Assembly (NCBI GenBank): GCA_017454485.1
Contig: JAFTCX010000080.1
Location: 1 to 38,995 of the forward strand
Direction: 5' to 3'
Source of the DNA: Clostridia bacterium
GTDB taxonomy: Bacteria; Bacillota; Clostridia; Oscillospirales; Acutalibacteraceae
Length of the DNA: 38,995 nucleotides
How positions within the stretch are numbered: position 1 is the first letter of the stretch; every line of letters begins with the position of its first letter. Shown here piece by piece: positions 15,506-24,523 of this stretch. Both the position numbers and the translations under genes were made by a program. A model generated the notes under the pieces. That model saw only the letters and a program-made list of their open reading frames with translations, was not told the DNA's origin and searched no databases.

Positions 15506-16114
15506 TTAATCTAAATCGTAGAGTGCGGCGTAAATGCGCTGCACTTTTTTTACTCTTTTTACATAGCGCTCCGTGGTGCCGAACGGAATGGCGCGCAGCG
15601 TTTTTCCGTCGGCGCTGTATTGTTCGTCCCGCAGCCATTTGCCGACATTGCCGATCCCCGCGTGATAGGCGGCGACCGCCGTGCTTTGTTCGCCGGAAAA
15701 TTCCGAAAGAAGAATGCGCAGCAGATAGCAGCCGTAGCGCACGTTAATTGCCGGATCGAACAGATCGTCTTCGGCGTGCTCCTCGCCGAGTTTTGTGCAA
15801 AGCCAGCGGAAGGTTTCCGGCATAAGCTGCATCAGTCCGCGTGCGCCGACGTTTGACACCGCCTGCGGATCAAAGCCGCTTTCACACATGATGACGGCGT
15901 AGACGAACGAGCGCGGCAAATTTTGCGCACGGCAACCGATTTCGACCTCTTTTTCATATTGCAGCGGATATAATGATTTCAGCACACCGCGCACGGCAAG
16001 TCTGCCGGTGAAGCCGACCAGAAAGCCGGCAAGCACGCAAAGCAGCAAAATCAGCGCGACGGTGCGCGGATGAAATCTGCGGCGTATGCGGCGGGAATTA
16101 TTCAAGCGTTCCAA
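15506..16114 (-). CDS. Membrane-anchored SLT-type lytic transglycosylase
   Basis: Cleaves the glycan strands of peptidoglycan to anhydro-muropeptides. A basic N-terminus and one membrane segment (LILLLCVLAGFLVG) anchor it; the SLT domain lies outside. Motifs: MCESGFDPQAVSNVGARGL with the catalytic Glu of ESGF, LMQLMPET, INVRYGCYLL and AAYHAG. I place the start at TTG 16114 (202 residues), because GGAGG lies 6 nt upstream; the frame stays open to 16210 but would overlap coaE by over 100 nt without a ribosome site. A second TTG, four codons further, overlaps the coaE stop and is a possible alternative. It overlaps the end of coaE by 17 nt. Confidence 0.9.
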   Translation of the reverse strand: MERLNNSRRIRRRFHPRTVALILLLCVLAGFLVGFTGRLAVRGVLKSLYPLQYEKEVEIGCRAQNLPRSFVYAVIMCESGFDPQAVSNVGARGLMQLMPETFRWLCTKLGEEHAEDDLFDPAINVRYGCYLLRILLSEFSGEQSTAVAAYHAGIGNVGKWLRDEQYSADGKTLRAIPFGTTERYVKRVKKVQRIYAALYDLD

Positions 16115-16673
16115 GGGCGGCCTCCAGTGCGTTCGGTGTGTTGTTTTCAATGATGATGTCGGCCTGTGAAAGATAATAGTCGTCCTCTTTCTGCATCCGC
16201 ATCCGCGCACGCGCGTCTTCTTCGCTTAAGCCGTCGCGGGAACGAATGCGCTGCAAGCGCACGCTTTCCGGCGCGGTGACGACGATGATTTTTTCACACA
16301 GCGCTTTGGACGGACTTTCCAGCAGCGCCGCCGCGTCAAACACGCAGCGGGTAAAGCCGGCGTTTTGCGCCTTTTGCACCTCGGCGCGTAAAAGCGCGTC
16401 GATGGCGGGATGGGTGATTGCGTCAAGCTGCTGCTTGCCGTCTGCCCGTGCGTTCACCTTGCGCACCAGCGCTTTGCGGTCAAGACTGCCGTCCGGCAGC
16501 AAAATGTCTGCGCCGAAGACGGAGGCCAGCGTTTGCAAAACAGGCGAACCCTTTTGCGTCACCTGTCGCGCGAGCACGTCGCCGTCGATCACATACCAGC
16601 CCTTTTCGCGCAGCAGCGCCGCGGCGGTGGATTTTCCAGCACCGGTTTTTCCGGTCAAACCGTAAATTTTCAT
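16098..16673 (-). CDS. coaE: Dephospho-CoA kinase
   Basis: Last step of coenzyme A synthesis: ATP-dependent phosphorylation of the ribose 3'-hydroxyl of dephospho-CoA. The product is 191 residues, normal for the family. The P-loop GKTGAGKST starts near residue 8; DGDVLARQVT follows, then the ITHPAI motif and the VFDAALL core strand. ATG at 16673 is preceded by GAGGCG and lies 7 nt after the tsaC stop. The longer frame to 16814 is rejected because it lacks a start signal and lies within tsaC. Confidence 0.95.
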   Translation of the reverse strand: MKIYGLTGKTGAGKSTAAALLREKGWYVIDGDVLARQVTQKGSPVLQTLASVFGADILLPDGSLDRKALVRKVNARADGKQQLDAITHPAIDALLRAEVQKAQNAGFTRCVFDAAALLESPSKALCEKIIVVTAPESVRLQRIRSRDGLSEEDARARMRMQKEDDYYLSQADIIIENNTPNALEAALGTLE

Positions 16674-16680
16674 AAGCGCC

Positions 16681-17706
16681 TCACAGTTCAATGATTCGAA
16701 ACGCGGCGGCACGTACAAGCCGGTTGAACACGGCAAGACCGATGCCGTCCATCGCCGGGAAGCGGGCATACACACGGTTTGCGCCGCAGCGGTCCACCTC
16801 CCGCAGCGCCTCAAAAATGCGCTGCGCCTGCGAAAGGCTGTCTTTTTCGCTGCCGAACGTCACGGTTTTCACCGGAAGCAGCGCGGCCTCCTCCGTAAAG
16901 CAAAGCGCCAGCGTATGTTCGTCCGCGTGCGACAAAACATAGTTGCGGAATGCGTCAAAGCTGCCCTTGAGCAGCACGACCTCGGCGCGCGGCGCGTAGT
17001 GCTTGTATTTCATGCCGGGAGAAGCGGGGGCTTCGCCGCTTTGCAGCTGTTCAAAGACAGCCGGGTCAATTTCAAGTTCACCCAGCGCCGCCCGCAGCAT
17101 TTCCGGCGTAATGCCGCCCGGACGCAGCAGCCGCGGCACACTTCCGCACAGCGACAGCACCGTAGATTCCACGCCGACGCTGCACGGACCCGCGTCCACA
17201 ATCGCGTCAATCTTTCCGCCGAGATCCTCCAGCACATCCGCCGCTCTGGTCGGGCTGGGGCGTCCGCTTGTGTTTGCGGAGGGTGCGGCCAGCGGCACGC
17301 CGGCAAAATCGATCACCGCGCGCGCGATCGGATGTGACGGCAGACGCACGGCAACGGTGGAAAGTCCGCCGCTGACGACCGGCCCGATGCGTTCGCTTTT
17401 CGGCAGGATCATCGTCAGCGGACCCGGCCAGAACAGCGATGCGAGCTTTTTTGCGCGGTCTGGAACCTCCGTTACCAGCGCTTGCCATTGTTCAAACGCG
17501 CTGATGTGCACGATCAACGGGTTGTCGGACGGTCTGCCCTTTGCCCGGTAAATGCCGCGCACAGCAGCTTCGTCAAAGGCGTTGGCCGCAAGGCCGTAGA
17601 CCGTTTCGGTCGGAATGGCGGCAAGTCCGCCGCGCCGCAAGATTTCGCCGACGCCGCGCAGACGTTCGTCGTGCGGGTCGGTGGTTTGAATCAGTTTTGT
17701 TTCCAT
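16681..17706 (-). CDS. tsaC: L-threonylcarbamoyladenylate synthase (Sua5/TsaC type)
   Basis: Makes threonylcarbamoyl-AMP from threonine, bicarbonate and ATP for t6A37 modification of ANN-decoding tRNAs. At 341 residues it is the long Sua5 form: YrdC-like domain (1-205) with PTETVYGLA, KGRPSDNPL and PLAAPSANTSG, followed by a linker with SPGMKYKHYAP and the C-terminal Sua5 domain. It starts 3 nt after the prfA stop, which suggests translational coupling. Pairing of prfA with sua5 is common in Firmicutes. In B. subtilis the equivalent gene is ywlC. Confidence 0.95.
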   Translation of the reverse strand: METKLIQTTDPHDERLRGVGEILRRGGLAAIPTETVYGLAANAFDEAAVRGIYRAKGRPSDNPLIVHISAFEQWQALVTEVPDRAKKLASLFWPGPLTMILPKSERIGPVVSGGLSTVAVRLPSHPIARAVIDFAGVPLAAPSANTSGRPSPTRAADVLEDLGGKIDAIVDAGPCSVGVESTVLSLCGSVPRLLRPGGITPEMLRAALGELEIDPAVFEQLQSGEAPASPGMKYKHYAPRAEVVLLKGSFDAFRNYVLSHADEHTLALCFTEEAALLPVKTVTFGSEKDSLSQAQRIFEALREVDRCGANRVYARFPAMDGIGLAVFNRLVRAAAFRIIEL

Positions 17707-17709
17707 GGT

Positions 17710-18792
17710 TTATCCTTCGTTTTCGCCGCTTGCCTTGAGCTTTTCGGCAGTATCGGCGGTGATCAGCGCGTCGATCACCTCGTCCATATCGCCGTTGATG
17801 AACTGTTCCAGCTTATACAGCGTCAGCCCGATGCGGTGATCGGACACGCGGCTTTGGGGAAAGTTATAGGTGCGGATACGTTCGCTGCGGTCGCCGGTGC
17901 CCACCTGGGCCTTTCGCGCGTCGGCAATGGTAGACTGCTGCTTTTGCCGCTCCTGTTCAAGCAGCTTTGCACGCAGCACCCGCATGGCCTTGTCCTTGTT
18001 TTTATGCTGACTGCGCTCATCCTGACATTCCACGACCGTGCCCGTCGGCAGATGCGTGATGCGGATGGCGGATTCCGTTTTGTTGATATGCTGCCCGCCG
18101 GCGCCGCTGGAGCGGAACGTGTCGATCTGCAAATCGGCGGGATTGATGTCGATATCGACGTCCTCGGCCTCCGGCAAAACGGCCACGGTGGCAGTCGATG
18201 TATGGATGCGCCCCTGCGACTCCGTTTCCGGCACACGCTGCACGCGGTGCACCCCGCTTTCAAATTTAAAGCGGGAATAGGCCCCTTCGCCCGAAACGAG
18301 AAAGCTGACCTCCTTGAAGCCGCCAAGCTCCGTTTCGTTGGCGCCGAGCAGCTCCGTTTTGAACCCCTTGCGCTCGGCGTACATGCCGTACATACGGAAC
18401 AGCACACCCGCAAACAGCGCGGATTCTTCACCGCCCGCGCCGCCGCGAATTTCCACGATCACATTTTTGTCGTCGTTTTCGTCGCGCGGCAAAAGCAGCA
18501 CCTTGAGCTCCTCTGTCAGTTTTTCGCAAGTTGCCTTCTGCGCTTCGGCCTCCTCCTGCGCCATCTCGCGCAGCTCAGGGTCGCTTTCCGGGTCTTCAAG
18601 CAGCAGCTTTGCTTCGTCCAACGCCGCCTTTGCGCTTTGAAAAGCGCGAAACGTTTCCACCACCGGCTGCAGCGTCTTGCGTTCGCGCATCAGCGCCGCA
18701 TAGGCTTTCCGGTCGGAAATGACCGCGGGGTCGCACAGCTTTTTGTCCACTTCCACAAACCGCGCTTCCACATCGGCAAGTTTTTCAAGCAT
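17710..18792 (-). CDS. prfA: Peptide chain release factor 1
   Basis: Releases the finished protein at UAA and UAG codons. The 360-residue length is standard. The universal GGQ loop is in [12 protein letters not shown] (middle of domain 3), and the stop-codon reading loop is PET in RVPETESQG, which fits the PxT rule of RF1 (RF2 has SPF). ATG at 18792 overlaps the DUF951 stop by 8 nt, and no separate promoter is seen, so it depends on upstream translation. Confidence 0.97.
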   Translation of the reverse strand: MLEKLADVEARFVEVDKKLCDPAVISDRKAYAALMRERKTLQPVVETFRAFQSAKAALDEAKLLLEDPESDPELREMAQEEAEAQKATCEKLTEELKVLLLPRDENDDKNVIVEIRGGAGGEESALFAGVLFRMYGMYAERKGFKTELLGANETELGGFKEVSFLVSGEGAYSRFKFESGVHRVQRVPETESQGRIHTSTATVAVLPEAEDVDIDINPADLQIDTFRSSGAGGQHINKTESAIRITHLPTGTVVECQDERSQHKNKDKAMRVLRAKLLEQERQKQQSTIADARKAQVGTGDRSERIRTYNFPQSRVSDHRIGLTLYKLEQFINGDMDEVIDALITADTAEKLKASGENEG

Positions 18793-18982
18793 CGCCGTCC
18801 TGCTCCTCTCTGATGATTTTTCGGATGTTCTTTTCCGCCTTGCGCCGCGGCACCATCACCTCATGCGCACAGCCACGGCAGCGCAGACGAAAATCCATGC
18901 CGGTTCTGAGGACCTCAAATACGTTGTTGCCGCAGGGGTGATTCTTCTTCATCACCAGCACATCGCCCACACGCACGTCCAT
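18785..18982 (-). CDS. DUF951 family small protein
   Basis: 65-residue cytoplasmic protein of unknown function, widespread in Firmicutes. It shows the family pattern: [13 protein letters not shown], then [14 protein letters not shown] and [12 protein letters not shown], with three Cys that could bind metal. The family is thought to be RNA- or nucleic-acid-related but this is unproven. ATG at 18982 has AAGGAGG upstream. First gene of the prfA operon. Confidence 0.9.
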   Translation of the reverse strand: MDVRVGDVLVMKKNHPCGNNVFEVLRTGMDFRLRCRGCAHEVMVPRRKAEKNIRKIIREEQDGDA

Positions 18983-19015
18983 GAAGCATCCTCCTTTTCA
19001 AGTCTCTAAAAATAT

Positions 19016-19044
19016 ATTATACCAAATGATTCCAAAAATATCAA
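19016..19044 (-). promoter_or_regulatory. Promoter of the DUF951-prfA-tsaC-coaE operon
   Basis: Minus-strand TTGATA (19039-19044), 17-bp spacer, TATAAT (19016-19021). A near-consensus sigma-A promoter about 35 nt ahead of the DUF951 start codon. Confidence 0.8.
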
Positions 19045-19077
19045 TCGTTCCGGGCAATCAATCAAAATAAAATCCGT

Positions 19078-19097
19078 TTTCAATACATATATTGAAA
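19078..19097. promoter_or_regulatory. Palindrome TTTCAAT-N6-ATTGAAA ahead of the S1-domain gene
   Basis: Perfect 7-bp arms (19078-19084 and 19091-19097) in the 156-bp divergent spacer. Size and position suit a dimeric regulator's operator, or it could be chance in AT-rich DNA. No convincing promoter for the plus-strand gene was identified. Confidence 0.35.
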
Positions 19098-19138
19098 CGA
19101 AACAATAAAAAGCTGCTCTCAGCGGAAAGGACTACACC

Positions 19139-20092
19139 ATGAAACTCTATTATCCTGAAAGTTATCTCCTCCCCAGCGAGGACAATGCCGCCGCGTTTGC
19201 CTCCGGCGCGGCACTCAAAGAAGCGTTCTACAGCGGAAAAACACTGGAGGCACGCGCCGTCATGTGCGACAAGGCGCATGATCTGCACGTTGATCTCGGC
19301 GTGATGCGCGGCATCATCCCACGCGCAGAGGGGGCGCTCGGACTTGAAGACGGCTCAGTGCGCGACATCGCGGTCATCTCCCGCGTCGGCAAGCCCGTGA
19401 TGTTCAAAATCACCGGCTTTACAGCCGACGACAGCGGCCATCCGCTCGCTGTGCTCAGCCGCCGCGCCGTACAGCAGGATTGCCTGAACGAATACATCGC
19501 CCATCTGCAGCCCGGCGACATCATCGACGCCGTGGTCACACATCTTGAGCCCTTCGGCGTGTTCTGCGACATCGGCGCGGGCATCAGCGCACTGATGCCC
19601 ATCGACACGATCTCCGTCTCGCGCATCCCCCACCCGTCCGCGCGCTTCACACCCGGACAGCGGATCAAGGCGGTGGTCAAAAGCAAGGACGACGCGGGCA
19701 GGATCACGCTCAGCTACAAGGAGCTGCTCGGCACATGGGAAGAGAACGCTGCGTTCTTCCGCCCGGGCGAAACGGTGCCGGGAATCGTGCGTTCTGTGGA
19801 GCGCTACGGCATATTTGTGGAGCTGCGGCCGAATCTGGCAGGACTTGCGGAGTATCTGCCCGGCGTATCGCCCGGACAGCAGGCCAGCGTGTATATCAAA
19901 AACCTGATTCCGGAGCGCATGAAGATCAAGCTCATCATCGTAGACGCTTTTGACGCAGCCATTCCGGCGGCAAAGACGCAGTATTTTCTTTCCGGCGCGC
20001 ACATCGACCGCTGGGTCTACTCCCCTGCCTGCTGCGACAAGACCATTGAGACGGTTTTTGAAAAGCAGCCGGCCGTCGCGGGGGCCGTTTAA
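19139..20092 (+). CDS. S1-domain RNA-binding protein
   Basis: 317-residue protein with tandem S1 (OB-fold) motifs, related to ribosomal protein S1 but shorter. Recognisable units lie near residues 40-110 (less conserved), 120-200 (GDIIDAVVTHLEPFGVFCDIGAGISALMP in outline, then ITLSYKELLGTW) and 205-275 (GETVPGIVRSVERYGIFVEL). The LSYKELLGTWEENA segment is typical of S1-family joints. Expected to bind mRNA or assist translation in the cytoplasm. ATG at 19139 has AAAGGA 9 nt upstream. It is a single-gene unit. Close relatives in Clostridia are usually annotated as ribosomal protein S1-like. Confidence 0.87.
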   Translation: MKLYYPESYLLPSEDNAAAFASGAALKEAFYSGKTLEARAVMCDKAHDLHVDLGVMRGIIPRAEGALGLEDGSVRDIAVISRVGKPVMFKITGFTADDSGHPLAVLSRRAVQQDCLNEYIAHLQPGDIIDAVVTHLEPFGVFCDIGAGISALMPIDTISVSRIPHPSARFTPGQRIKAVVKSKDDAGRITLSYKELLGTWEENAAFFRPGETVPGIVRSVERYGIFVELRPNLAGLAEYLPGVSPGQQASVYIKNLIPERMKIKLIIVDAFDAAIPAAKTQYFLSGAHIDRWVYSPACCDKTIETVFEKQPAVAGAV

Positions 20093-20395
20093 GGGAATGA
20101 TTTGCAAGTTTTCTGTAAAGGTTATGCATTGTCAAAGCGAAGAAGGGTGTAAAGTAAAAAACTTCTCTATGTGGAAAACTACGTGAAATTTATTGAAAAC
20201 TTTGATTTTTCCACATATTTTTTCGATTTCAGAACGATTTTTTCGGGAAATCGTGAAGTTTTCCGCTTTACTCACAGAGTTTTCCACACCACGCGCTTGG
20301 ATTATTCATTTTCATGTAAATGAAAGAAACGAAAATACTGTTTGGCGTGCTGTGAAGCACAGCGCCTGCATCCGCAGCACGCCGCACAAAAAAAC
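20093..20395. other. Non-coding AT-rich spacer with three TTTTCCACA 9-mers
   Basis: No gene is supported in this 300-bp stretch. TTTTCCACA occurs at 20207-20215 and 20280-20288 and in reverse at 20170-20178. The first two facing copies can pair as a 10-bp stem followed by ATTTTTT, a weak terminator for the S1 gene. A further ACGATTT/AAATCGT hairpin lies at 20234-20254 and a GGCGTGCTG/CAGCACGCC hairpin at 20344-20383. Confidence 0.5.
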
Positions 20396-20428
20396 GAATC
20401 GGGCTCCGTGCTTTCCGGAACCCGATTC
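20396..20428 (-). terminator. Intrinsic terminator after the minus-strand GDPD gene
   Basis: GAATCGGG (20396-20403) pairs with CCCGATTC (20421-20428), extended by TCCG/CGGA inside. On the minus strand it is followed by a seven-T run (20388-20394 as A on plus); on the plus strand it is followed by a shorter T-run, so it may work both ways. Confidence 0.85.
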
Positions 20429-20432
20429 CTTT

Positions 20433-21305
20433 TTATCGATGTTTTTGTGTGCGGCGCCACCATTCGGTATAGGCGTCGGGATAGTTCGTTTTAAAGCCCG
20501 TCACGCCCAGATCGCAGAGCTGCTGCCACCATTCGGGATAATCGCCGAGGTTGGAAAAAACCTTGATCCCCATCTCATTGAGCATCTCCACGTCCGCTTT
20601 GGTGAACGCTTCGTTGTTGAGCCCGACCTCCCACAGATCGGCGCGTCGCACAAAGTCCAGCGTCTTTTCGTTGAGAAAGCGGATGTTTGCGCCAAGTCGC
20701 AAGCCGTTGGGCTTGCCCTTTTCGCGGTAATGCGCCTGCATCTCTTCCAGCACTTCCCAGTCGCCGGAGAAGAAGATATAGCGCGACACATTGGGCGAGG
20801 CGGCAAGGATCTCATCCATGCGATCGCACATGCCGGTCATTTTGAACTCCACTTCCACGGTGAGGTCGTAATCGACCGTCGCCAGCCACGCGTCGAACTC
20901 CGGGAAGGAGATCAGATGCGTGACACGCTCCTCACGGTAATCCGGCGGAACGATCATGCGCCGGCCGCCGTCATGCTCCGTCCACGGATACGGCGGATAT
21001 TTCAGCTTGAGCGCGTTGCGAAAGGGAATGTCGAACTGCTTGATCTGCGCGGCAGTCAAATCGCGCAGCACATCCCGGTGCCGCTCAAAGGTCATATAGC
21101 CCAAAGAATCGTTGTGCGTCACAATGATCTCGCCGTCGCCGCTGAGCTGGATATCCAGCTCAATCCCCTCACAGCCGAGCTCGGCCGCTTTTTGAAACGC
21201 TTCCAGTGTGTTTTCCGGCGCGAACTGGGTCACGCCTGTGTGGGCAAAACGCATCGGTCGCCCGCTATACTCTTTTTTCATATAATCAAATCCAACTGTG
21301 CTCAT
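20433..21305 (-). CDS. Divergent glycerophosphodiester phosphodiesterase family protein
   Basis: 290-residue GDPD-fold protein without signal peptide, so cytoplasmic. The N-terminal motif reads FAHTGVTQFAPENTLEAF: the catalytic His is kept but the Arg of the usual HRG is Thr. The metal pair IELDIQ is present and the second His is in THND rather than HD. A C-terminal half of normal length follows (VEVEFKM, FSGDWEVLEE). Its ATG overlaps the stop of the phosphatase gene by 4 nt (ATGA), so the two are translationally coupled. It may act on a modified phosphodiester or have weak activity; the link to the PP2C phosphatase is positional only. Confidence 0.87.
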   Translation of the reverse strand: MSTVGFDYMKKEYSGRPMRFAHTGVTQFAPENTLEAFQKAAELGCEGIELDIQLSGDGEIIVTHNDSLGYMTFERHRDVLRDLTAAQIKQFDIPFRNALKLKYPPYPWTEHDGGRRMIVPPDYREERVTHLISFPEFDAWLATVDYDLTVEVEFKMTGMCDRMDEILAASPNVSRYIFFSGDWEVLEEMQAHYREKGKPNGLRLGANIRFLNEKTLDFVRRADLWEVGLNNEAFTKADVEMLNEMGIKVFSNLGDYPEWWQQLCDLGVTGFKTNYPDAYTEWWRRTQKHR

Positions 21306-23446
21306 TCACTCTGCGTGCTTTCGTTACCGCGCCAGGTCATACCGATCATGGTCACATCGTCAAACTGCGGCGCTTCTCCCGTAAATGCCGTAACATCCGC
21401 GGCAACCTCCGTGATAAACGTCTTAGCCGCCGGGTCGGATCGGCGGTTCAGCGCTTCAAGCATCCGCTCGGTTCCGAACATTTCACTTTCCGCATTTGTC
21501 GCCTCCGGCACACCGTCTGTATAAACGAAGATGCTGCCGCCGCGCTGAAGCTGAATTTCATAATCGCGGTAGCGTGCGCCCTCCATGCCGGCAAGCACAA
21601 AGCCGTGCTTGTCGTGGAAAAGCTCAAATCTTCTGTCGGGTCCGCAAACGGCAGGGAACTCATGTCCGGCGCTTGCGGCCGTCAGGATACCGGTGGTCAA
21701 ATCGAAGATTCCCAGCCAGCAGGTGACAAACATTTCCGCGTCGTTGCCCTCGCAAAGCTGGTTGTTCACATCGGCAAGGATCTGCGCCGGCGTGCCGCCT
21801 CGCATGGCACGGTTTTTGATCAGCGTTTTGGAAATCACCATAAACAGCGCCGCCGGCACGCCTTTGCCGGACACGTCTGCGATCACCAGCGCCAGATGGT
21901 TTTCATCGACCAGGAAGAAGTCATAGAAGTCGCCGCCCACCTCTTTTGCGGGCGTCATGGAAGCATACAGGTCGATCTCTTTTTTCTGCGGGAACGGCGG
22001 GAAGATCCGCGGCAGCATATCCGCCTGAATCTGCGTTGCAACATTCAGCTCGGCGCCGATGCGTTCCTTTTCGGCGGTAACGGTCTTCAGATTCTCTGTA
22101 TAGAGCTTCAGATTGTCCTGCATCTTGTTGAAGCCTCTCGCAAGATCGCCGATTTCGTCGCGAGTATCGATCTCAGATTTTTTGTCAAAATCGCCTTCGC
22201 CGGTGTTTTTCACCGTATCTGTCAGCTTGATGACGGGCTTTGAAATCGTGCGCGAAATGAAGTATTCGATCACCGAAACAATGAGCGCGATTACAACAAG
22301 GGCGATCAGCGCGTTTACGATCAGGGATTTGAATTCATTTGTCATTTTCGTGCGCGCATCGGCAAACAACCGGTCGGATTGCGCCGTAACCTTGCCGATG
22401 GGCTCCGTGACCTCTTCGGCGTTGATTGCTGTGCAAAGCAGCCAGCCGGTGGAGGGAATTTCGCGCGCGGTCATGTAGATCTCTCTGCCGTCAAGCTCGG
22501 CATGGAACGCCTCGCCGTGGCCGAAGGCGCAGTCGTCGATTTTTTTCAGCACATTTTTCGCGTCGGCAAAGTGATCCTCAAACGCGTTATACAGACCGTT
22601 ATGCGCCTTGACGTCGTCCATAAAGGTGCTGTATGCCACCAAATCTCTGGTCACGCCGAGCACAAAGGTCGTTCCCGTTTCGCCAAGACCGCTGCCGATC
22701 ACGTTGGACATCATTTGCTCAAAATTCACGTCGGCCGCCACAACGGCAACCACCTTGCCTGCAGGGTCCTTGACCGCCATGGAGGCTGTGATGCACGGTC
22801 TGCCGTAGGAGTCGATCTCCGTCTCCTTCCACATGATCTTGTCGGGCGAAGCGGCCGCGCTTTCGTACCAGTGCCGCTGCGTCACCACATAGTTTTCACG
22901 GAAAACGTTGTTGTCGGTATACTGATAGAAAATTCCGCTGGCGGTGCCGACATAAAGGTTATCCAGCAGCTTGCTGTTGTATCGCATGACCGGCGCGAAG
23001 ATTTCCTCCATGTTCGACAAAACCTTCAGCTCTTCCCGCAGTGCGGCAGTTTCTTCCACCCCCGCGCTGAACATATATCTTGCGGAAAGCGTGTCCGGCG
23101 CTTTGGACAGATGCACAGGATCATAGCGGGAATTCAGATAGCTCGCGGGCGAAGCATAGAGCCTTTCTGCAAATTCCGCCGACTGCTCCACCGCGTCCGA
23201 CACGATGCGCAGACGTGAGTCCGTCACTTCCATCTGCATATCCGCCAGCACGCCGAGTGAATCGGAATCCTGCGCGTACAGACCTTCTTCAATGGTCTGC
23301 TCCGCACCGGTCCTGATTTCTTCATAAAGCGTTTGAATGTTTTCCCGCATATCGGCCACGATTGCGTAAAGCCCGCCATAGACGAGCAGCATTGTCCCGA
23401 CTGTCAGCGCAAGCATGGACAAAATCAGCTTTTTTCCAATCTTCAA
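21302..23446 (-). CDS. Membrane Cache-HAMP-PP2C (SpoIIE/RsbU-type) serine phosphatase
   Basis: 714-residue membrane sensor phosphatase, likely upstream of an anti-sigma/anti-anti-sigma switch. Order: membrane segment (about 8-30), large extracytoplasmic dCache-like sensor (about 31-365, with FREN.VVTQRHWY, VVAADVNFEQM and STGWLLCTAI), second membrane segment (about 370-395), HAMP (395-450), short coiled coil, then PP2C/SpoIIE domain (about 480-705) with EVGGDFYDFF, VIADVSGKG, ASAGHEFP, VYTDGVPEA and FDDVTMIG, giving all metal Asp residues. The start is TTG at 23446, with GGGAGG 9 nt upstream; the nearby ATG is followed by a stop. No anti-sigma partner is encoded next to it. Confidence 0.93.
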   Translation of the reverse strand: MKIGKKLILSMLALTVGTMLLVYGGLYAIVADMRENIQTLYEEIRTGAEQTIEEGLYAQDSDSLGVLADMQMEVTDSRLRIVSDAVEQSAEFAERLYASPASYLNSRYDPVHLSKAPDTLSARYMFSAGVEETAALREELKVLSNMEEIFAPVMRYNSKLLDNLYVGTASGIFYQYTDNNVFRENYVVTQRHWYESAAASPDKIMWKETEIDSYGRPCITASMAVKDPAGKVVAVVAADVNFEQMMSNVIGSGLGETGTTFVLGVTRDLVAYSTFMDDVKAHNGLYNAFEDHFADAKNVLKKIDDCAFGHGEAFHAELDGREIYMTAREIPSTGWLLCTAINAEEVTEPIGKVTAQSDRLFADARTKMTNEFKSLIVNALIALVVIALIVSVIEYFISRTISKPVIKLTDTVKNTGEGDFDKKSEIDTRDEIGDLARGFNKMQDNLKLYTENLKTVTAEKERIGAELNVATQIQADMLPRIFPPFPQKKEIDLYASMTPAKEVGGDFYDFFLVDENHLALVIADVSGKGVPAALFMVISKTLIKNRAMRGGTPAQILADVNNQLCEGNDAEMFVTCWLGIFDLTTGILTAASAGHEFPAVCGPDRRFELFHDKHGFVLAGMEGARYRDYEIQLQRGGSIFVYTDGVPEATNAESEMFGTERMLEALNRRSDPAAKTFITEVAADVTAFTGEAPQFDDVTMIGMTWRGNESTQSE

Positions 23447-23488
23447 GTTTTCATACCTCCCGGCGTCGCCTTCATGATATTTGATATT

Positions 23489-23517
23489 ATTCTATCACAA
23501 AAACGAGCCGGACACAA
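23489..23517 (-). promoter_or_regulatory. Promoter of the phosphatase-GDPD operon
   Basis: Minus-strand TTGTGT (23512-23517), 17-bp spacer, TAGAAT (23489-23494). Moderate match, about 43 nt before the TTG start. Confidence 0.5.
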
Positions 23518-23567
23518 GAAAAAAAGACAAAAAAATATCAGAGAAACGCTTCTTGCGCTTTTTGATA

Positions 23568-23596
23568 TTTACATTTCGGCGTATTTGTGATATATT
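23568..23596 (+). promoter_or_regulatory. Promoter of the HD-domain gene
   Basis: TTTACA (23568-23573), 17-bp spacer, TATATT (23591-23596), followed by an AAGGAGG ribosome site and the ATG at 23627. Confidence 0.55.
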
Positions 23597-23626
23597 GATA
23601 AACAAGGAAAAAAGGAGGACGGGAAA

Positions 23627-24505
23627 ATGCAGGAAGAAACCAACAGCTTTGCGCTCGAATTCCGTCTTCGTGAACTCGACCGCGATCTGCATAAGCGATT
23701 TACCGACTGCGTCTTTGTGCTGCAAAAGATCCTGTCGAACTACAAGCTGTTATTTCCCGAATATACCGATCATTCCGAACTGCACTCACTCACTGTGATT
23801 GATTTTTGCAATACGCTGATCGGCGAACAGCTCCCTTTGCTCAACAAAAACGAAATTTACGTTTTGCTTTCCGGCTGTTATTTTCACGATACGGGAATGG
23901 GCATCACGAAAAAGGATTTTGAAGCGTTTTCCAAAGAGATCGCGTTCGGGGATTATCTTGAAAAGCACCCCAACGCATCAGCCGCCGAGCAGATCCGCGA
24001 TTTTCATAACGAATACTCCGCGCTGTTCATACGGAAATACGCGGAGCTGTTTGAGTTTCCGAGCAACGCCCACCTGGAGGCTGTGATCCAGATTTCAAGA
24101 GGGCACCGGAAAACAAATTTAAAGGACGAACGCATCTATCCGATCAAAATGCCGACGCCCGACGGCGACACCCTTTGTTTGCCGTATCTTGCCGCGCTGC
24201 TTCGTCTGGCAGATGAAATTGACGTGACCGCCGCGCGCAACCCGAAGCTGCTTTATGATCTGGAGGTCATCACAGACAATCACCAGCTCCTTGAACACAA
24301 ACGCCACCGGGCTGTGCGGGATCTGATTGTCAGCAAAGACGCCTTCACCCTGATGATCGACGACAGTGATCCCGTGATTTTTGAAATGATCCGAAAAATG
24401 GCCGGAAAAATGCAGCAGACGCTTGACGCCTGCCGCGACGCGGTCAACGGCCGCACACCGTTTGAGATCACCCAGCGCCGGGTTCTGCTTTGTCCGGTTT
24501 CTTAA
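23627..24505 (+). CDS. HD-domain metal-dependent phosphohydrolase
   Basis: 292-residue cytoplasmic protein. The HD-family metal ligands are visible: His53 in SELHSLTV, the His87-Asp88 pair in YFHDTGMG, His127 and His160 (RGHRKTN), and Asp196/Asp199 in LLRLADEID. That pattern is found in HD nucleotidases and phosphodiesterases; the substrate cannot be read from the sequence. AAGGAGG lies 9 nt before the ATG. It diverges from the PP2C phosphatase operon and is followed by its own terminator. Confidence 0.87.
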   Translation: MQEETNSFALEFRLRELDRDLHKRFTDCVFVLQKILSNYKLLFPEYTDHSELHSLTVIDFCNTLIGEQLPLLNKNEIYVLLSGCYFHDTGMGITKKDFEAFSKEIAFGDYLEKHPNASAAEQIRDFHNEYSALFIRKYAELFEFPSNAHLEAVIQISRGHRKTNLKDERIYPIKMPTPDGDTLCLPYLAALLRLADEIDVTAARNPKLLYDLEVITDNHQLLEHKRHRAVRDLIVSKDAFTLMIDDSDPVIFEMIRKMAGKMQQTLDACRDAVNGRTPFEITQRRVLLCPVS

Positions 24506-24523
24506 ACTACATCAAACCCCTGA

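Noticed and set aside
20170-20288. Chromosomal origin of replication
   Set aside because: Only three imperfect DnaA-like boxes and none of the usual neighbours (dnaA, dnaN, rpmH, gidA).
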